Positions 38,104-46,409 of a stretch of DNA of 64,000 bases are shown piece after piece. Position 1 is the stretch's first letter. The number at the start of each line of letters is the position of its first letter. This stretch comes from Tolypothrix sp. PCC 7910 (GTDB lineage Bacteria; Cyanobacteriota; Cyanobacteriia; Cyanobacteriales; Nostocaceae), in contig NZ_CP050440.1 of the NCBI RefSeq assembly GCF_011769525.1, positions 2,481,501 through 2,545,500 on the forward strand, given 5' to 3'. The notes beneath the pieces are model-generated. The model did not search any database, was not told where the DNA came from, and saw only the letters and a program-made list of their open reading frames with translations. The position numbers and the translations under genes were made by a program.

Positions 38104-41103
38104 ATGACATATATTAAAAACTCTTTTCAAGAATTTCTTGGGTCTATTGAAGGATTTGACCAACTACCTGATGAGGAACTTGCCAATGTATCACCACAAC
38201 TGCAAGCTTGGCGCTACCGCATAGGCCAAAAAATTATCGGTAAAGAAATAATTCCGGAAAAACTAACAATTATTTATGAAGGACAAGTGCGGCTGTTGGG
38301 ATACGACCCCCAGACGCAAATGCCAGTGACCTTAAAGCTATTGCAACCTGGAGAGATTCTGGGTGAAATTGGCTTTTTGCGCCAACTTGGCTGTGAGACA
38401 GCGATCGCTTCCACAGAAGTAGTATGTTTAACTCTAAGTGTAGTTGAATATTTACGCTTACTCTCTTCCTACCCCACCTTTGCTCATGTTCGCAAAAACC
38501 GGCCTCATATCATAGAAGTTTTTGATGTCGTGGGATGGGAATTAGAAAAGCAAGCTTTAGCTAGCGCCAATCTCAAAGAACTTTCAGAACAAGCTTTACC
38601 ACAAGCAAAAGTACATTACTTGAATCCAGGGAGAAGCTCACTCAGCCAACTTGATAGTAATAGTATTTGGTTTGTTAGTGGTGGCGGTACAATCAAAAAT
38701 TTCACCAATGGTTTGCGCTTAGAAGTTAATAATGGCGGCATAATTGAAGTTCAAGGGCCAAACTCCGTTCGTTTGATTGGTCTAGCGCCATCTGATTTAT
38801 TCTTTGTGCAAGAGAATGAACCAGTACAGATTCAGGTAAGGGATAGCCAAGCCCAAATTGCTGAAGAATTAGATATTCCTTACGCTACAGAAGAAGAATA
38901 TCCGCCAGCGACTTCGTCCAAAGGTAACAAAAAAGACCAGAAATACCCATTTTTCCGTGGCAAAGGCGAATTAAACTCGACTTTTGCCTGTTTTCAAATG
39001 CTCTCAAAGCACTTACAAATTCCGTTTCGCAAAGAAGTAGTGCGGCGGATTTTAACTGAGCAAATGAAACGACAGGGTAATATCTCGTTTCAACTGTGTG
39101 CTTATTTATCAGAGTTAATTGGGCTCAAAGTGCATCTGGTAGATATACCTGCTACCTCAATCACTCGCATTCCCACACCAGCATTAATTCGCTATGGCGA
39201 AAATTATGCTGTTTTATATGCAGCTGATGCCAATAGCGCAGTTGTGGGTGTACCTAATCAAGGCATAGTACGCTGCAAACCAGCGGAACTAGTAGCTAAA
39301 TTAGAAGTTGATGCCAATAATATGCCGCCTCAGGTGCGGATATTACTAGTTTCCACCACAAAAGAAACTCCTCAAGAACGCTTTGGTTTACGGTGGTTTA
39401 TTCCCTATCTGTCACGCCACCGTCGTGTACTCATAGAAGTTTTTATTGCTTCCTTTTTTGTCCAATTAGCAGCCTTAGCTAACCCACTGGTTATTCAGCT
39501 AATTATTGATAAAGTAATTGTGCAAAATAGTATTAGCACGCTGAATGTTTTGGGTGTGTTGCTATTGGTAGTAGGCATATTTGAAGCAGTTCTCACTACA
39601 TTGCGGACTTACTTATTTGTTGATACTACCAACCGGATTGATATGAGTTTGGGGTCACAAATTATTGACCACCTACTCCGCCTACCACTACGCTATTTTG
39701 AACGTCGGCCAGTTGGGGAATTGTCAACGCGGATCAATGAGCTAGAAAATATTCGACAATTTCTCACAGGTACGGCTTTAACAGTGGGATTAGATGCAGT
39801 ATTTTCGGTGGTTTATATCATCGTGATGCTGTTTTACAGTTGGCAACTCACACTCGTTGGTTTAGGTACAATTCCCGTCTTCGTAATTATTACCTTAATT
39901 GCCTCTCCCACGGTCAGCAGACAGTTACGGAGCAAAGCCGAACGCAACTCCGAAACTCAATCTTATTTAGTTGAGGTGATGTCTGGGATTCAAACAGTAA
40001 AAGCACAAAATATCGAATTGCGATCGCGCTTTTCCTGGCAAGAGCGCTATGCTCGGTATGTAGCTGCTGGGTTTAAGACTGTTGTGACTTCTACGTTGGC
40101 TAACTCGACTAGTAACTTTCTCAATAAATTGAGTAGTTTACTAGTATTGTGGGTGGGAGCCTATTTAGTACTGAAACAGGAATTAACTTTAGGGGAATTA
40201 ATCGCCTTTAGAATTATCTCTGGTTACGTTACCAGTCCCATCTTGCGCTTGGCTCAACTTTGGCAAAGTTTCCAAGAAACGGCTTTATCTTTAGAGCGAT
40301 TAAGCGATATTGTCGATACACCTGAAGAAGCCGAAAGCAATCGCCAAAATATTCCCTTACCTGCGATTGTGGGAGCAGTGAAATATGAAAATGTTTCCTT
40401 CCGCTTTGCACCTAGCGGCCCCCTGCAACTTTCTAATGTGAGTGTAGAAATTCCGGCGGGAGAATTTGTCGGCATTGTCGGCCAGAGTGGCTCTGGTAAA
40501 AGTACGATGATGAAATTACTCCTCAGACTTTATGATGTGGAGTCTGGCCGGATCTTAATAGATGGTTATGATATTGGCAAAGTTGAACTTTATTCACTGC
40601 GGCGACAAATGGGTGTAGTTCCCCAAGATCCTTTGTTGTTTGATGGTACAGTGCAAGAAAACATTGCTTTGACTAATCCCGATGCAACCACCGAAGAAAT
40701 TATCGAAGCAGCACGCATTGCCGTAGCCCACGAATTTATTATGAGTCTACCTAACGGTTACAATACACGTGTGGGTGAAAGGGGTGCAGGGCTTTCCGGT
40801 GGACAAAGACAAAGAATTGCGATCGCACGTTCTGTCTTACAACGACCCAAATTATTAGTGTTAGATGAAGCAACCAGCGCTCTCGATTACCCGACAGAGC
40901 GACAAGTCTGCCTAAATTTAGCTCAAGACTTCAAAGGGAGTACAGTATTTTTTATTACTCACCGTCTAACTACCGTCAGCCATGCAGATAGAATTATCGT
41001 CATGGATAGCGGCAGAATTACAGAACAAGGAAGCCATCAAGAATTAATGGCTGCTAAAGGTCATTATCATTACCTTTATCAGCAGCAAGAAATCAATTTG
41101 TAA
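38104..41103 (+). CDS. Type I secretion ABC transporter with cNMP-binding-like and degenerate C39 domains
   Basis: This 999-residue exporter has an N-terminal cyclic-nucleotide-binding fold (about 10-130, with GEILGEIGFLRQLGCETA as cassette). A second beta-rich segment and a C39-peptidase-like domain (about 285-415) follow. Then come an ABC transmembrane domain (430-720) and a nucleotide-binding domain with Walker A GIVGQSGSGKSTM, signature LSGGQRQRIAIA and Walker B LLVLDEATSALD. In the C39-like domain the catalytic Cys position reads Ser-Thr-Phe-Ala-Cys (Thr293), and the His region reads ENYAVLY, so proteolysis is unlikely; HlyB-type exporters use such an inactive domain to hold substrate. 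Together with the HlyD partner downstream it should export a large protein directly to the outside. Confidence 0.88.
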   Translation: MTYIKNSFQEFLGSIEGFDQLPDEELANVSPQLQAWRYRIGQKIIGKEIIPEKLTIIYEGQVRLLGYDPQTQMPVTLKLLQPGEILGEIGFLRQLGCETAIASTEVVCLTLSVVEYLRLLSSYPTFAHVRKNRPHIIEVFDVVGWELEKQALASANLKELSEQALPQAKVHYLNPGRSSLSQLDSNSIWFVSGGGTIKNFTNGLRLEVNNGGIIEVQGPNSVRLIGLAPSDLFFVQENEPVQIQVRDSQAQIAEELDIPYATEEEYPPATSSKGNKKDQKYPFFRGKGELNSTFACFQMLSKHLQIPFRKEVVRRILTEQMKRQGNISFQLCAYLSELIGLKVHLVDIPATSITRIPTPALIRYGENYAVLYAADANSAVVGVPNQGIVRCKPAELVAKLEVDANNMPPQVRILLVSTTKETPQERFGLRWFIPYLSRHRRVLIEVFIASFFVQLAALANPLVIQLIIDKVIVQNSISTLNVLGVLLLVVGIFEAVLTTLRTYLFVDTTNRIDMSLGSQIIDHLLRLPLRYFERRPVGELSTRINELENIRQFLTGTALTVGLDAVFSVVYIIVMLFYSWQLTLVGLGTIPVFVIITLIASPTVSRQLRSKAERNSETQSYLVEVMSGIQTVKAQNIELRSRFSWQERYARYVAAGFKTVVTSTLANSTSNFLNKLSSLLVLWVGAYLVLKQELTLGELIAFRIISGYVTSPILRLAQLWQSFQETALSLERLSDIVDTPEEAESNRQNIPLPAIVGAVKYENVSFRFAPSGPLQLSNVSVEIPAGEFVGIVGQSGSGKSTMMKLLLRLYDVESGRILIDGYDIGKVELYSLRRQMGVVPQDPLLFDGTVQENIALTNPDATTEEIIEAARIAVAHEFIMSLPNGYNTRVGERGAGLSGGQRQRIAIARSVLQRPKLLVLDEATSALDYPTERQVCLNLAQDFKGSTVFFITHRLTTVSHADRIIVMDSGRITEQGSHQELMAAKGHYHYLYQQQEINL

Positions 41104-41112
41104 TTCTGTAAT

Positions 41113-41153
41113 GAGCAGTTATCAATGTACAAAATAGTAATTGATAACTGCTC
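41113..41153 (+). other. Perfect intergenic hairpin between transporter and adaptor genes
   Basis: GAGCAGTTATCAAT pairs perfectly over 14 bp with ATTGATAACTGCTC around a 13-nt loop, 10 bp after the transporter stop. No T-run follows, so it is more likely an mRNA processing or stability element, or a repeat, than a full terminator. It could set the ratio of transporter to adaptor. Confidence 0.6.
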
Positions 41154-41208
41154 AATGAGTAACTGAATAAATAAATAAACAATTACTAATTCAAAATCTA
41201 AAATACTT

Positions 41209-42792
41209 ATGACTCAACTTAATGGAACTAATTTTAGCGACAGGAATGGCAACGGTAGGTATAACAACGAAGAACCTTCAGACTCACACGTAGCCACATC
41301 TACTACAAAAACACCTAAACAATCTCCACTGAACTTTCAAGAACCGAACTTTGAGCAAGCCGTGGTTCTGCGCCAATCTCCAATTTGGTCGCGGACAATC
41401 ATGATATCACTGATGTGTTTAGCCTGTTTTGGTGTGGGTTGGGCTTATTATGCCAAAATTGAGCAAGTGGTACCCGCCGCCGGACAATTAAAGCCAGAAG
41501 GAACTAATAAGGAAGTTCAAGCTCCTGTGAATGGAGTTGTGAAAGCTGTTTATGTGAAAGATGGTCAAAAAGTCAAAGCTGGCGATTTACTATTAACTTT
41601 TGATTCTGTGGCTACCCGTGCAGAATTAAATTCTTTAAATAAAATTCGCGCTGCATTAATTCAAGAAAACCAAATATATCGCCGCTTGATGGAAGTAAGT
41701 ACTGCTTCAGGAACAGAGTTAGAATTCTTGCGGAGTCGCTTACCTCAAGAAACGTACTTTCTGCTGAAAAGTCGCGCAGCATTGGTTTCCGAAAATGAAT
41801 TATTGCGGAACCAATTAAAAAAATATAGTTCAGAAGCTGGATTAGGTACTGATGAGCAACAACGTTTAGCAGTTGCGAAAAAAGAATTAGAATCTCGCTC
41901 TTTAGCTGCACAATTAGAAGTTGAAAAAACCCGCAAACAACTTTCACAAACTCAATTTAAAAAGCAGGATACAGAATCCAGTTTAGCTATTCAGCAAAAG
42001 ATTTTGAATAAAATCAAGATATTAGCAGAAGAAGGCGGTATTTCGCAGTTGCAATATCTCAATCAGCAACAGCAAGTGCAAAATTTGAGTGCAGAAGTTG
42101 CTCAATTAGCGGAGGAAGAAAAACGTCTGCAATTTGATATTGAAAAAGGTCAGCAGCAGTTCACTAATACTGTAGCTGCTTCAGATAAAGGAATTTTAGA
42201 GAAAATATCTGATAACAAACAGCGAATTGCTGAAATCGATACCCAATTCATGAAAGTTATTTTGGACAATGAACAGCGTTTGGCGGATATTTCTAGTAAA
42301 ATTTCGCAAACACAGTTGAATGTGAAATATCAAGAACTGCGCGCTCCGGTGGCGGGAACAATTTTTGATCTGCAAGCGAAATATCCTGGCTATGTAGCTA
42401 ACCCTACCCAAAAGTTGATGCAAATTGTCCCGAATGAAAAGTATATTGCTGAAGTTTTTATTACTAACAAAGATATTGGGTTTGTCCGTGAAGGGATGAA
42501 CGTTGATGTGAGGATTGATTCTTTTCCTTTCAGCGAGTTTGGTGATATTAAGGGAAAAGTTATCGGTATTGGTTCTGATGCATTACCCCCAGATCAAACA
42601 CATCAGTTTTATCGTTTTCCGGCACGAGTTAGTTTAGATAAACAATACTTGAATATTAAAGGTCATCCAGTCACGCTACAGTCAGGTATGTCAATTACCG
42701 CTAATATTAAAGTTCGTGAAGAACGCTCAGTCATGAGTCTATTCACGGAGTTGTTCACCAAACAAGTTGATAGCTTGAAAGAGGTGCGTTAG
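41209..42792 (+). CDS. HlyD-family membrane fusion protein
   Basis: This 527-residue adaptor has a 60-residue cytoplasmic leader, a membrane helix near 61-81 (SRTIMISLMCLACFGVGWAY) and a lipoyl/barrel-sandwich half-motif (VQAPVNGVVKAVYVKDGQKV). A long alpha-helical hairpin with heptad-like coiled coil (about 140-370) follows, then the second half-motif (ELRAPVAGTIFDLQAKYPGY) and a C-terminal beta-barrel. It bridges the inner-membrane ABC transporter encoded 105 bp upstream to a TolC-type outer-membrane channel, none of which is in the window. The pair forms a classic type I secretion unit. Confidence 0.92.
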   Translation: MTQLNGTNFSDRNGNGRYNNEEPSDSHVATSTTKTPKQSPLNFQEPNFEQAVVLRQSPIWSRTIMISLMCLACFGVGWAYYAKIEQVVPAAGQLKPEGTNKEVQAPVNGVVKAVYVKDGQKVKAGDLLLTFDSVATRAELNSLNKIRAALIQENQIYRRLMEVSTASGTELEFLRSRLPQETYFLLKSRAALVSENELLRNQLKKYSSEAGLGTDEQQRLAVAKKELESRSLAAQLEVEKTRKQLSQTQFKKQDTESSLAIQQKILNKIKILAEEGGISQLQYLNQQQQVQNLSAEVAQLAEEEKRLQFDIEKGQQQFTNTVAASDKGILEKISDNKQRIAEIDTQFMKVILDNEQRLADISSKISQTQLNVKYQELRAPVAGTIFDLQAKYPGYVANPTQKLMQIVPNEKYIAEVFITNKDIGFVREGMNVDVRIDSFPFSEFGDIKGKVIGIGSDALPPDQTHQFYRFPARVSLDKQYLNIKGHPVTLQSGMSITANIKVREERSVMSLFTELFTKQVDSLKEVR

Positions 42793-42887
42793 TGATGAAT
42801 TAATCAACATCTCTCACAATGAATGTAAAGAGGTGAAATTTAACAACTTTTGGAGATGTTTAAGGAAGATACAAAATAATACATCCA

Positions 42888-42913
42888 TAGAGGCGCACAG
42901 ATGTGCGCCTCTA
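42888..42913. repeat. Strong palindrome after the HlyD gene
   Basis: A 12-bp perfect inverted repeat, TAGAGGCGCACA/TGTGCGCCTCTA, with only two bases between the arms. It lies 95 bp after the HlyD stop codon and may act as a transcript 3' end, or be a dispersed repeat. Confidence 0.65.
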
Positions 42914-43347
42914 CAATTATGTATATCCTGAACGGGTGCTCACAATTAAGAAGTTTATATGCCAATACGCTTGGGTTAAGCTCATTAGCAATTGATTTGT
43001 TACTTATTAAAAAAGCCAGATCATTTGGGGGAGAATCCCCCAAACCCCCGATTGGGTGACGGTTGCGTCCCCCAAACCCCCTCCAAAATTATTGTTCTGT
43101 TTTTTTGTTGAGTAACTAGTTTTTTGGTTTTGTTATCAATTAATTTTCTTCACTGAACTGTATTTGTTTATAAGCTATCTGGGTTTTCAGGTTTGCATCT
43201 GTTACTTGATTTTAGCGAATTAGTATTATGTGATTAATTTTTGTAATTTATGTAACTGCAATCTGTTGAAAATTTTATATTTCGCGTCCAAGTTCTTGGC
43301 GTAGGGTAAGTACTACTTGACTGTTCCCTACTGTCTTTCAGTAATTT

Positions 43348-43374
43348 TGCATAAGTTCACCCTCCTCAGAAATA
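43348..43374 (+). promoter_or_regulatory. Shared 27-bp upstream motif, copy A (sigma-like gene)
   Basis: TGCATAAGTT followed by a CACCCTCC-type segment and CAGAAATA, 93 bp before the sigma-like gene. It matches copy B at 54771-54797 at 23 of 27 positions with no gap. The surrounding sequence is otherwise unrelated, so the match is not explained by duplication of the whole upstream region. Possible roles: promoter element read by the sigma-like factor, or an activator site. Confidence 0.55.
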
Positions 43375-43467
43375 TAAGGAAATAGAGTCACAGATACTCA
43401 GCAAATTGCTTTTCCTGGTAGGAGGTGAAAAAATTGAGGTAATTAGCTGCAATTAACGAAAAATCCC

Positions 43468-44883
43468 GTGGTTCAATCATCAAAATACTGGGAATTTGTC
43501 AAGTTAGATTCTACAAGTAAGCGCCGGGTGGAAATGATAGTAGCGGCTCAAACTTATTTTCAAAAAGAATTTGCCGGCAAAGGCGAGGTTTCTGATGCTG
43601 CGATCGCACGCTATCTGTGGCAACAAATGCAACAAGGTAAAGTGAGCCATACTGAGGAAGCTAACTTAGCGGAAATTTGTTTGCGGTGCTATATATCTCA
43701 GCAAATATATCGAGTTTGTCTTGATTTAACAATGAGATTTGGCAATCGCCACGGCTTTACTACTGAGGAGTTGTTACCTTTCGTTTTAGATGACCAAGTA
43801 ATATCTGAAACATCTAAGCAACCAAAAGTACGCAAGTCTATCTATGAGTCTTTAGCCACAAAGCTATTAAAAACATTTGAGCCGGCTAAAGGTTCGCTCA
43901 ATGCATGGGTAAGTCGCTATGTCAAACAAAATGCAGAAATCAAACGATTTTTACTCCAGCATGGTGTATTTTTGATTAGCGATTGGGCACTGTTGAATGA
44001 TACGAACCCGAAGGAATTGCAACGCATTCTCGCGGATATGTATCACCTAACGCCAATGGAAATTGAGCAAGTTTGTCAATTATTGGTTAGTTATCACGCA
44101 GTTTACCGTGAAGACCGCTTGCAACAAAAGTTGGCAGGAGTTAACCAACCTTGTCAAATCCCCACAGCAGAACAGTTAACTCGCATGATTAATGATTTGC
44201 AAAGTCGGACGAATCGCAAACTGAGTCAGGAGGCGATGTTAAACCAATTGCAAGCGATGGCTAGCAAGCTTAGACAATACCGCATTGCGGCTCAAGGCGG
44301 TTACATTGCGTCCGTTGCTTACGATCAGCCGGAGATTCAACCAATTGTAGAGCGATCGCTCTTAACCGAGGAAGGGGATGACAAAGCTGATTTTATGAAT
44401 TTATATCAAGCAGAATTTTTAACATCCTTAGACGCAGCTATCTCTCACGTTGTGGAAGTTGCTCTCGGTAAACTCCAAAGTAAGCGCAACACTAATCAAG
44501 AAATTAGGCGATTATATTTGACTGGTTTACATCTTTTTCATTGCCAAGGTCAACCAATGAGCCAAATTGCACCGCAATTGGGAATGAAAAAACAATATGA
44601 AGTAACCCGGTTCTTAAAGTTAAATGAACTGCGCGCTGATATTCGCCAAAGTATGTTGATAATTTTACGCGATCGCGTTTTGCAAATAGCGCAAGAATTT
44701 ACGAATTTTGAACGGTTGCAACGTTTAGATCAACAGTTGGAATTAATTTTAGACGAACAAATTTCTGGAGTAATGCAAGAAGCTGAATCTGAAGTAAAGA
44801 ACCCTGTACGCAATCAGCCTTTATCTGGTCTTTTAGCTCGTCGTCTTTGCCATTATTTAGATAATAGAAGCGAGGTAAAGTAA
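43468..44883 (+). CDS. Sigma-70-like regulatory protein, putative
   Basis: This 471-residue soluble helical protein was not identified with certainty. Residues about 125-170 (SLATKLLKTFEPAKGSLNAW, VSRYVKQNAEIKRFLLQHG) resemble the region-2 entry segment of sigma factors. Residues about 361-382 (GQPMSQIAPQLGMKKQYEVT) look like a region-4 helix-turn-helix. The long middle is not sigma-like. Start is GTG at 43468, preceded by a purine-rich stretch. It heads a gene set (DUF1822, CHAT-CHASE2, DUF928-like, adhesins) and shares an upstream motif with adhesin genes, which suggests a regulator of that locus. Alternative: a conserved protein with a sigma-like fold but no transcription role. Confidence 0.6.
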   Translation: MVQSSKYWEFVKLDSTSKRRVEMIVAAQTYFQKEFAGKGEVSDAAIARYLWQQMQQGKVSHTEEANLAEICLRCYISQQIYRVCLDLTMRFGNRHGFTTEELLPFVLDDQVISETSKQPKVRKSIYESLATKLLKTFEPAKGSLNAWVSRYVKQNAEIKRFLLQHGVFLISDWALLNDTNPKELQRILADMYHLTPMEIEQVCQLLVSYHAVYREDRLQQKLAGVNQPCQIPTAEQLTRMINDLQSRTNRKLSQEAMLNQLQAMASKLRQYRIAAQGGYIASVAYDQPEIQPIVERSLLTEEGDDKADFMNLYQAEFLTSLDAAISHVVEVALGKLQSKRNTNQEIRRLYLTGLHLFHCQGQPMSQIAPQLGMKKQYEVTRFLKLNELRADIRQSMLIILRDRVLQIAQEFTNFERLQRLDQQLELILDEQISGVMQEAESEVKNPVRNQPLSGLLARRLCHYLDNRSEVK

Positions 44884-44971
44884 AGATTATTTAAACGCCA
44901 TGCAGAAAACCCAAAGTAAGAAAAGATAAAGCAAATATATTTAGCTACATTATTAATTTTATTTGTTAACT

Positions 44972-44999
44972 TTTGAACCTTGACCATTGACTTTTGACC
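44972..44999. repeat. STRR heptamers abutting the DUF1822 start codon
   Basis: TTGAACC TTGACCA TTGACTT TTGACCA, four heptamers ending at the base before the ATG at 45000. They occupy the place of a ribosome-binding site, leaving no clear Shine-Dalgarno sequence. Confidence 0.7.
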
Positions 45000-46298
45000 A
45001 TGATTAACCAAACTACCTCAGATTTCGATTTAGCTGATTACCCCGACTGGTATTCCCTGAATGAAACTCGCACAGAATTATTACCTGAGCATTTTCAAAG
45101 GGCTGCAAGTTTAAGCCAATCAGTTCATTTTTCACAACAACGCTGGCAAGTTTATATTTGTGCATTAGGTGTTTTAGGATTTGAACAATGGTTGAAACAA
45201 CGCGCGTCTGATTTAGAAATTAACATTGATTCTGCTTCGATTTGGCAACCAGCAACAGCAGATTTATTGTCAGCAGCTTGTAATATTCAAGTGGGAGCTT
45301 TCAAAATTTGTATCATCACTGCTAGCGTCTTAACTGACCAACATCGGGTTCCGAATGCAGTTTTTGATATTCCTGATTTGGCAGCTCATTTCTATGTGTT
45401 GATACAGGTAGAAGAGGAACAAAACCAAGTAGCTGTATCTGGTTTTATGAATTATGAGGAATACCATCGCTATCAAGTAAATGCACAGTTACCTATAGAA
45501 GAAGATTGGACTTATACTTTACCTCAACTTTGGTTTAATCCTGACTCTGACGCTTTACTGCTAAATTTGCGCTGTCTGAATCCACAAGCAATTCAACTAC
45601 CTGTAACAAATCGACACACTCATAAAACTGCTTTAAAACAAAAGTTAACAACGCTAAAACCACAGTTGCAAAAACAGCAGCCTTGGGAATTGTTAACAGT
45701 TAACGAAGGAATGACATTATTGAGTAGCCCAGAATTAATCACCTGGGTTCACAAAGCTGCTAATCCTAATTTAATTCAACCATTAATTAATGTCGGTTTG
45801 TGGTTAAATAATCAAATAGACCTTGCTGCTCAAGAGTTGGGATGGATGCTGATGCCATTACCAGCATTTTCGCAATTACGCTCTTTACAATTACGGTCTT
45901 TGCAAGATGATTTTGAGCAAATTCGTGCAGGATTAGAACATCAAGGTGTTTATATTCCTAACACAGCACGGGGTGCATTTCGTGATTTGGAATGTGAAGA
46001 AGGGAGTTTGCGATTATATGCAATTATGTGGGTGCTATCAGAAAATTCCGCAAACCCAGAATGGATGTTGTTAGTTGCTGTAGGCTCACAACCAGAAAGA
46101 CCTATGCCTAATCAATTAACATTAGAGGTACGTGATGAAACACAAATATTATTTGATGAGACTTTATCAGATACTAGCCAAGGGATACTTTACGCTCAAG
46201 TGATTGGCGATTGGAACGAAAAATTTTGGGTAACAGTCATTACTGATGAGGCTGTATTTGAAATTCCACCTTTTGGTTTAGAATTGCAAACTTTGTAA
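45000..46298 (+). CDS. DUF1822 family protein
   Basis: This protein of about 432 residues matches the cyanobacterial DUF1822 family in layout: FDLADYPDWYSLNETRTELL near the start, then AASLSQSVHFSQQRWQVYICA, LGVLGFEQWLKQR, a central Gln-rich section and a C-terminal part with LINVGLWLNNQIDLAAQELGW and LRAGLEHQGV-like segments. It is soluble, with no signal peptide or TM, and its function is unknown. DUF1822 genes are commonly linked to CHAT-domain and sigma-like genes, as here. I prefer the ATG at 45000 over an in-frame TTG at 44994, because the TTG lies inside an STRR. Confidence 0.82.
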   Translation: MINQTTSDFDLADYPDWYSLNETRTELLPEHFQRAASLSQSVHFSQQRWQVYICALGVLGFEQWLKQRASDLEINIDSASIWQPATADLLSAACNIQVGAFKICIITASVLTDQHRVPNAVFDIPDLAAHFYVLIQVEEEQNQVAVSGFMNYEEYHRYQVNAQLPIEEDWTYTLPQLWFNPDSDALLLNLRCLNPQAIQLPVTNRHTHKTALKQKLTTLKPQLQKQQPWELLTVNEGMTLLSSPELITWVHKAANPNLIQPLINVGLWLNNQIDLAAQELGWMLMPLPAFSQLRSLQLRSLQDDFEQIRAGLEHQGVYIPNTARGAFRDLECEEGSLRLYAIMWVLSENSANPEWMLLVAVGSQPERPMPNQLTLEVRDETQILFDETLSDTSQGILYAQVIGDWNEKFWVTVITDEAVFEIPPFGLELQTL

Positions 46299-46409
46299 GG
46301 AACTGGAGCCTGTATTGATGAATTAAGAATTAATAGTTTTAATTGACAAAAACTAGGTTTTTGTGTTCCATTTTTGCGCCAATGCGCGAAAAGAGTAAAC
46401 TAGCTAAAT

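Larger units (their letters stand above)
42793..43467. other. Intergenic region with repeats and a shared regulatory motif
   Basis: No gene. At 42888-42913 TAGAGGCGCACA is followed almost directly by its complement TGTGCGCCTCTA, a strong palindrome. Near 43027-43083 there are two C-rich stretches of the CCCCCAAACCCCC type. At 43348-43374 lies the 27-bp motif also found before adhesins 2-4 (listed separately). The stretch contains the promoter of the sigma-like gene. Confidence 0.55.

Noticed and set aside
44994-44999. TTG start two codons upstream for the DUF1822 protein
   Set aside because: The TTG is part of an STRR heptamer; the ATG at 45000 is a better start.
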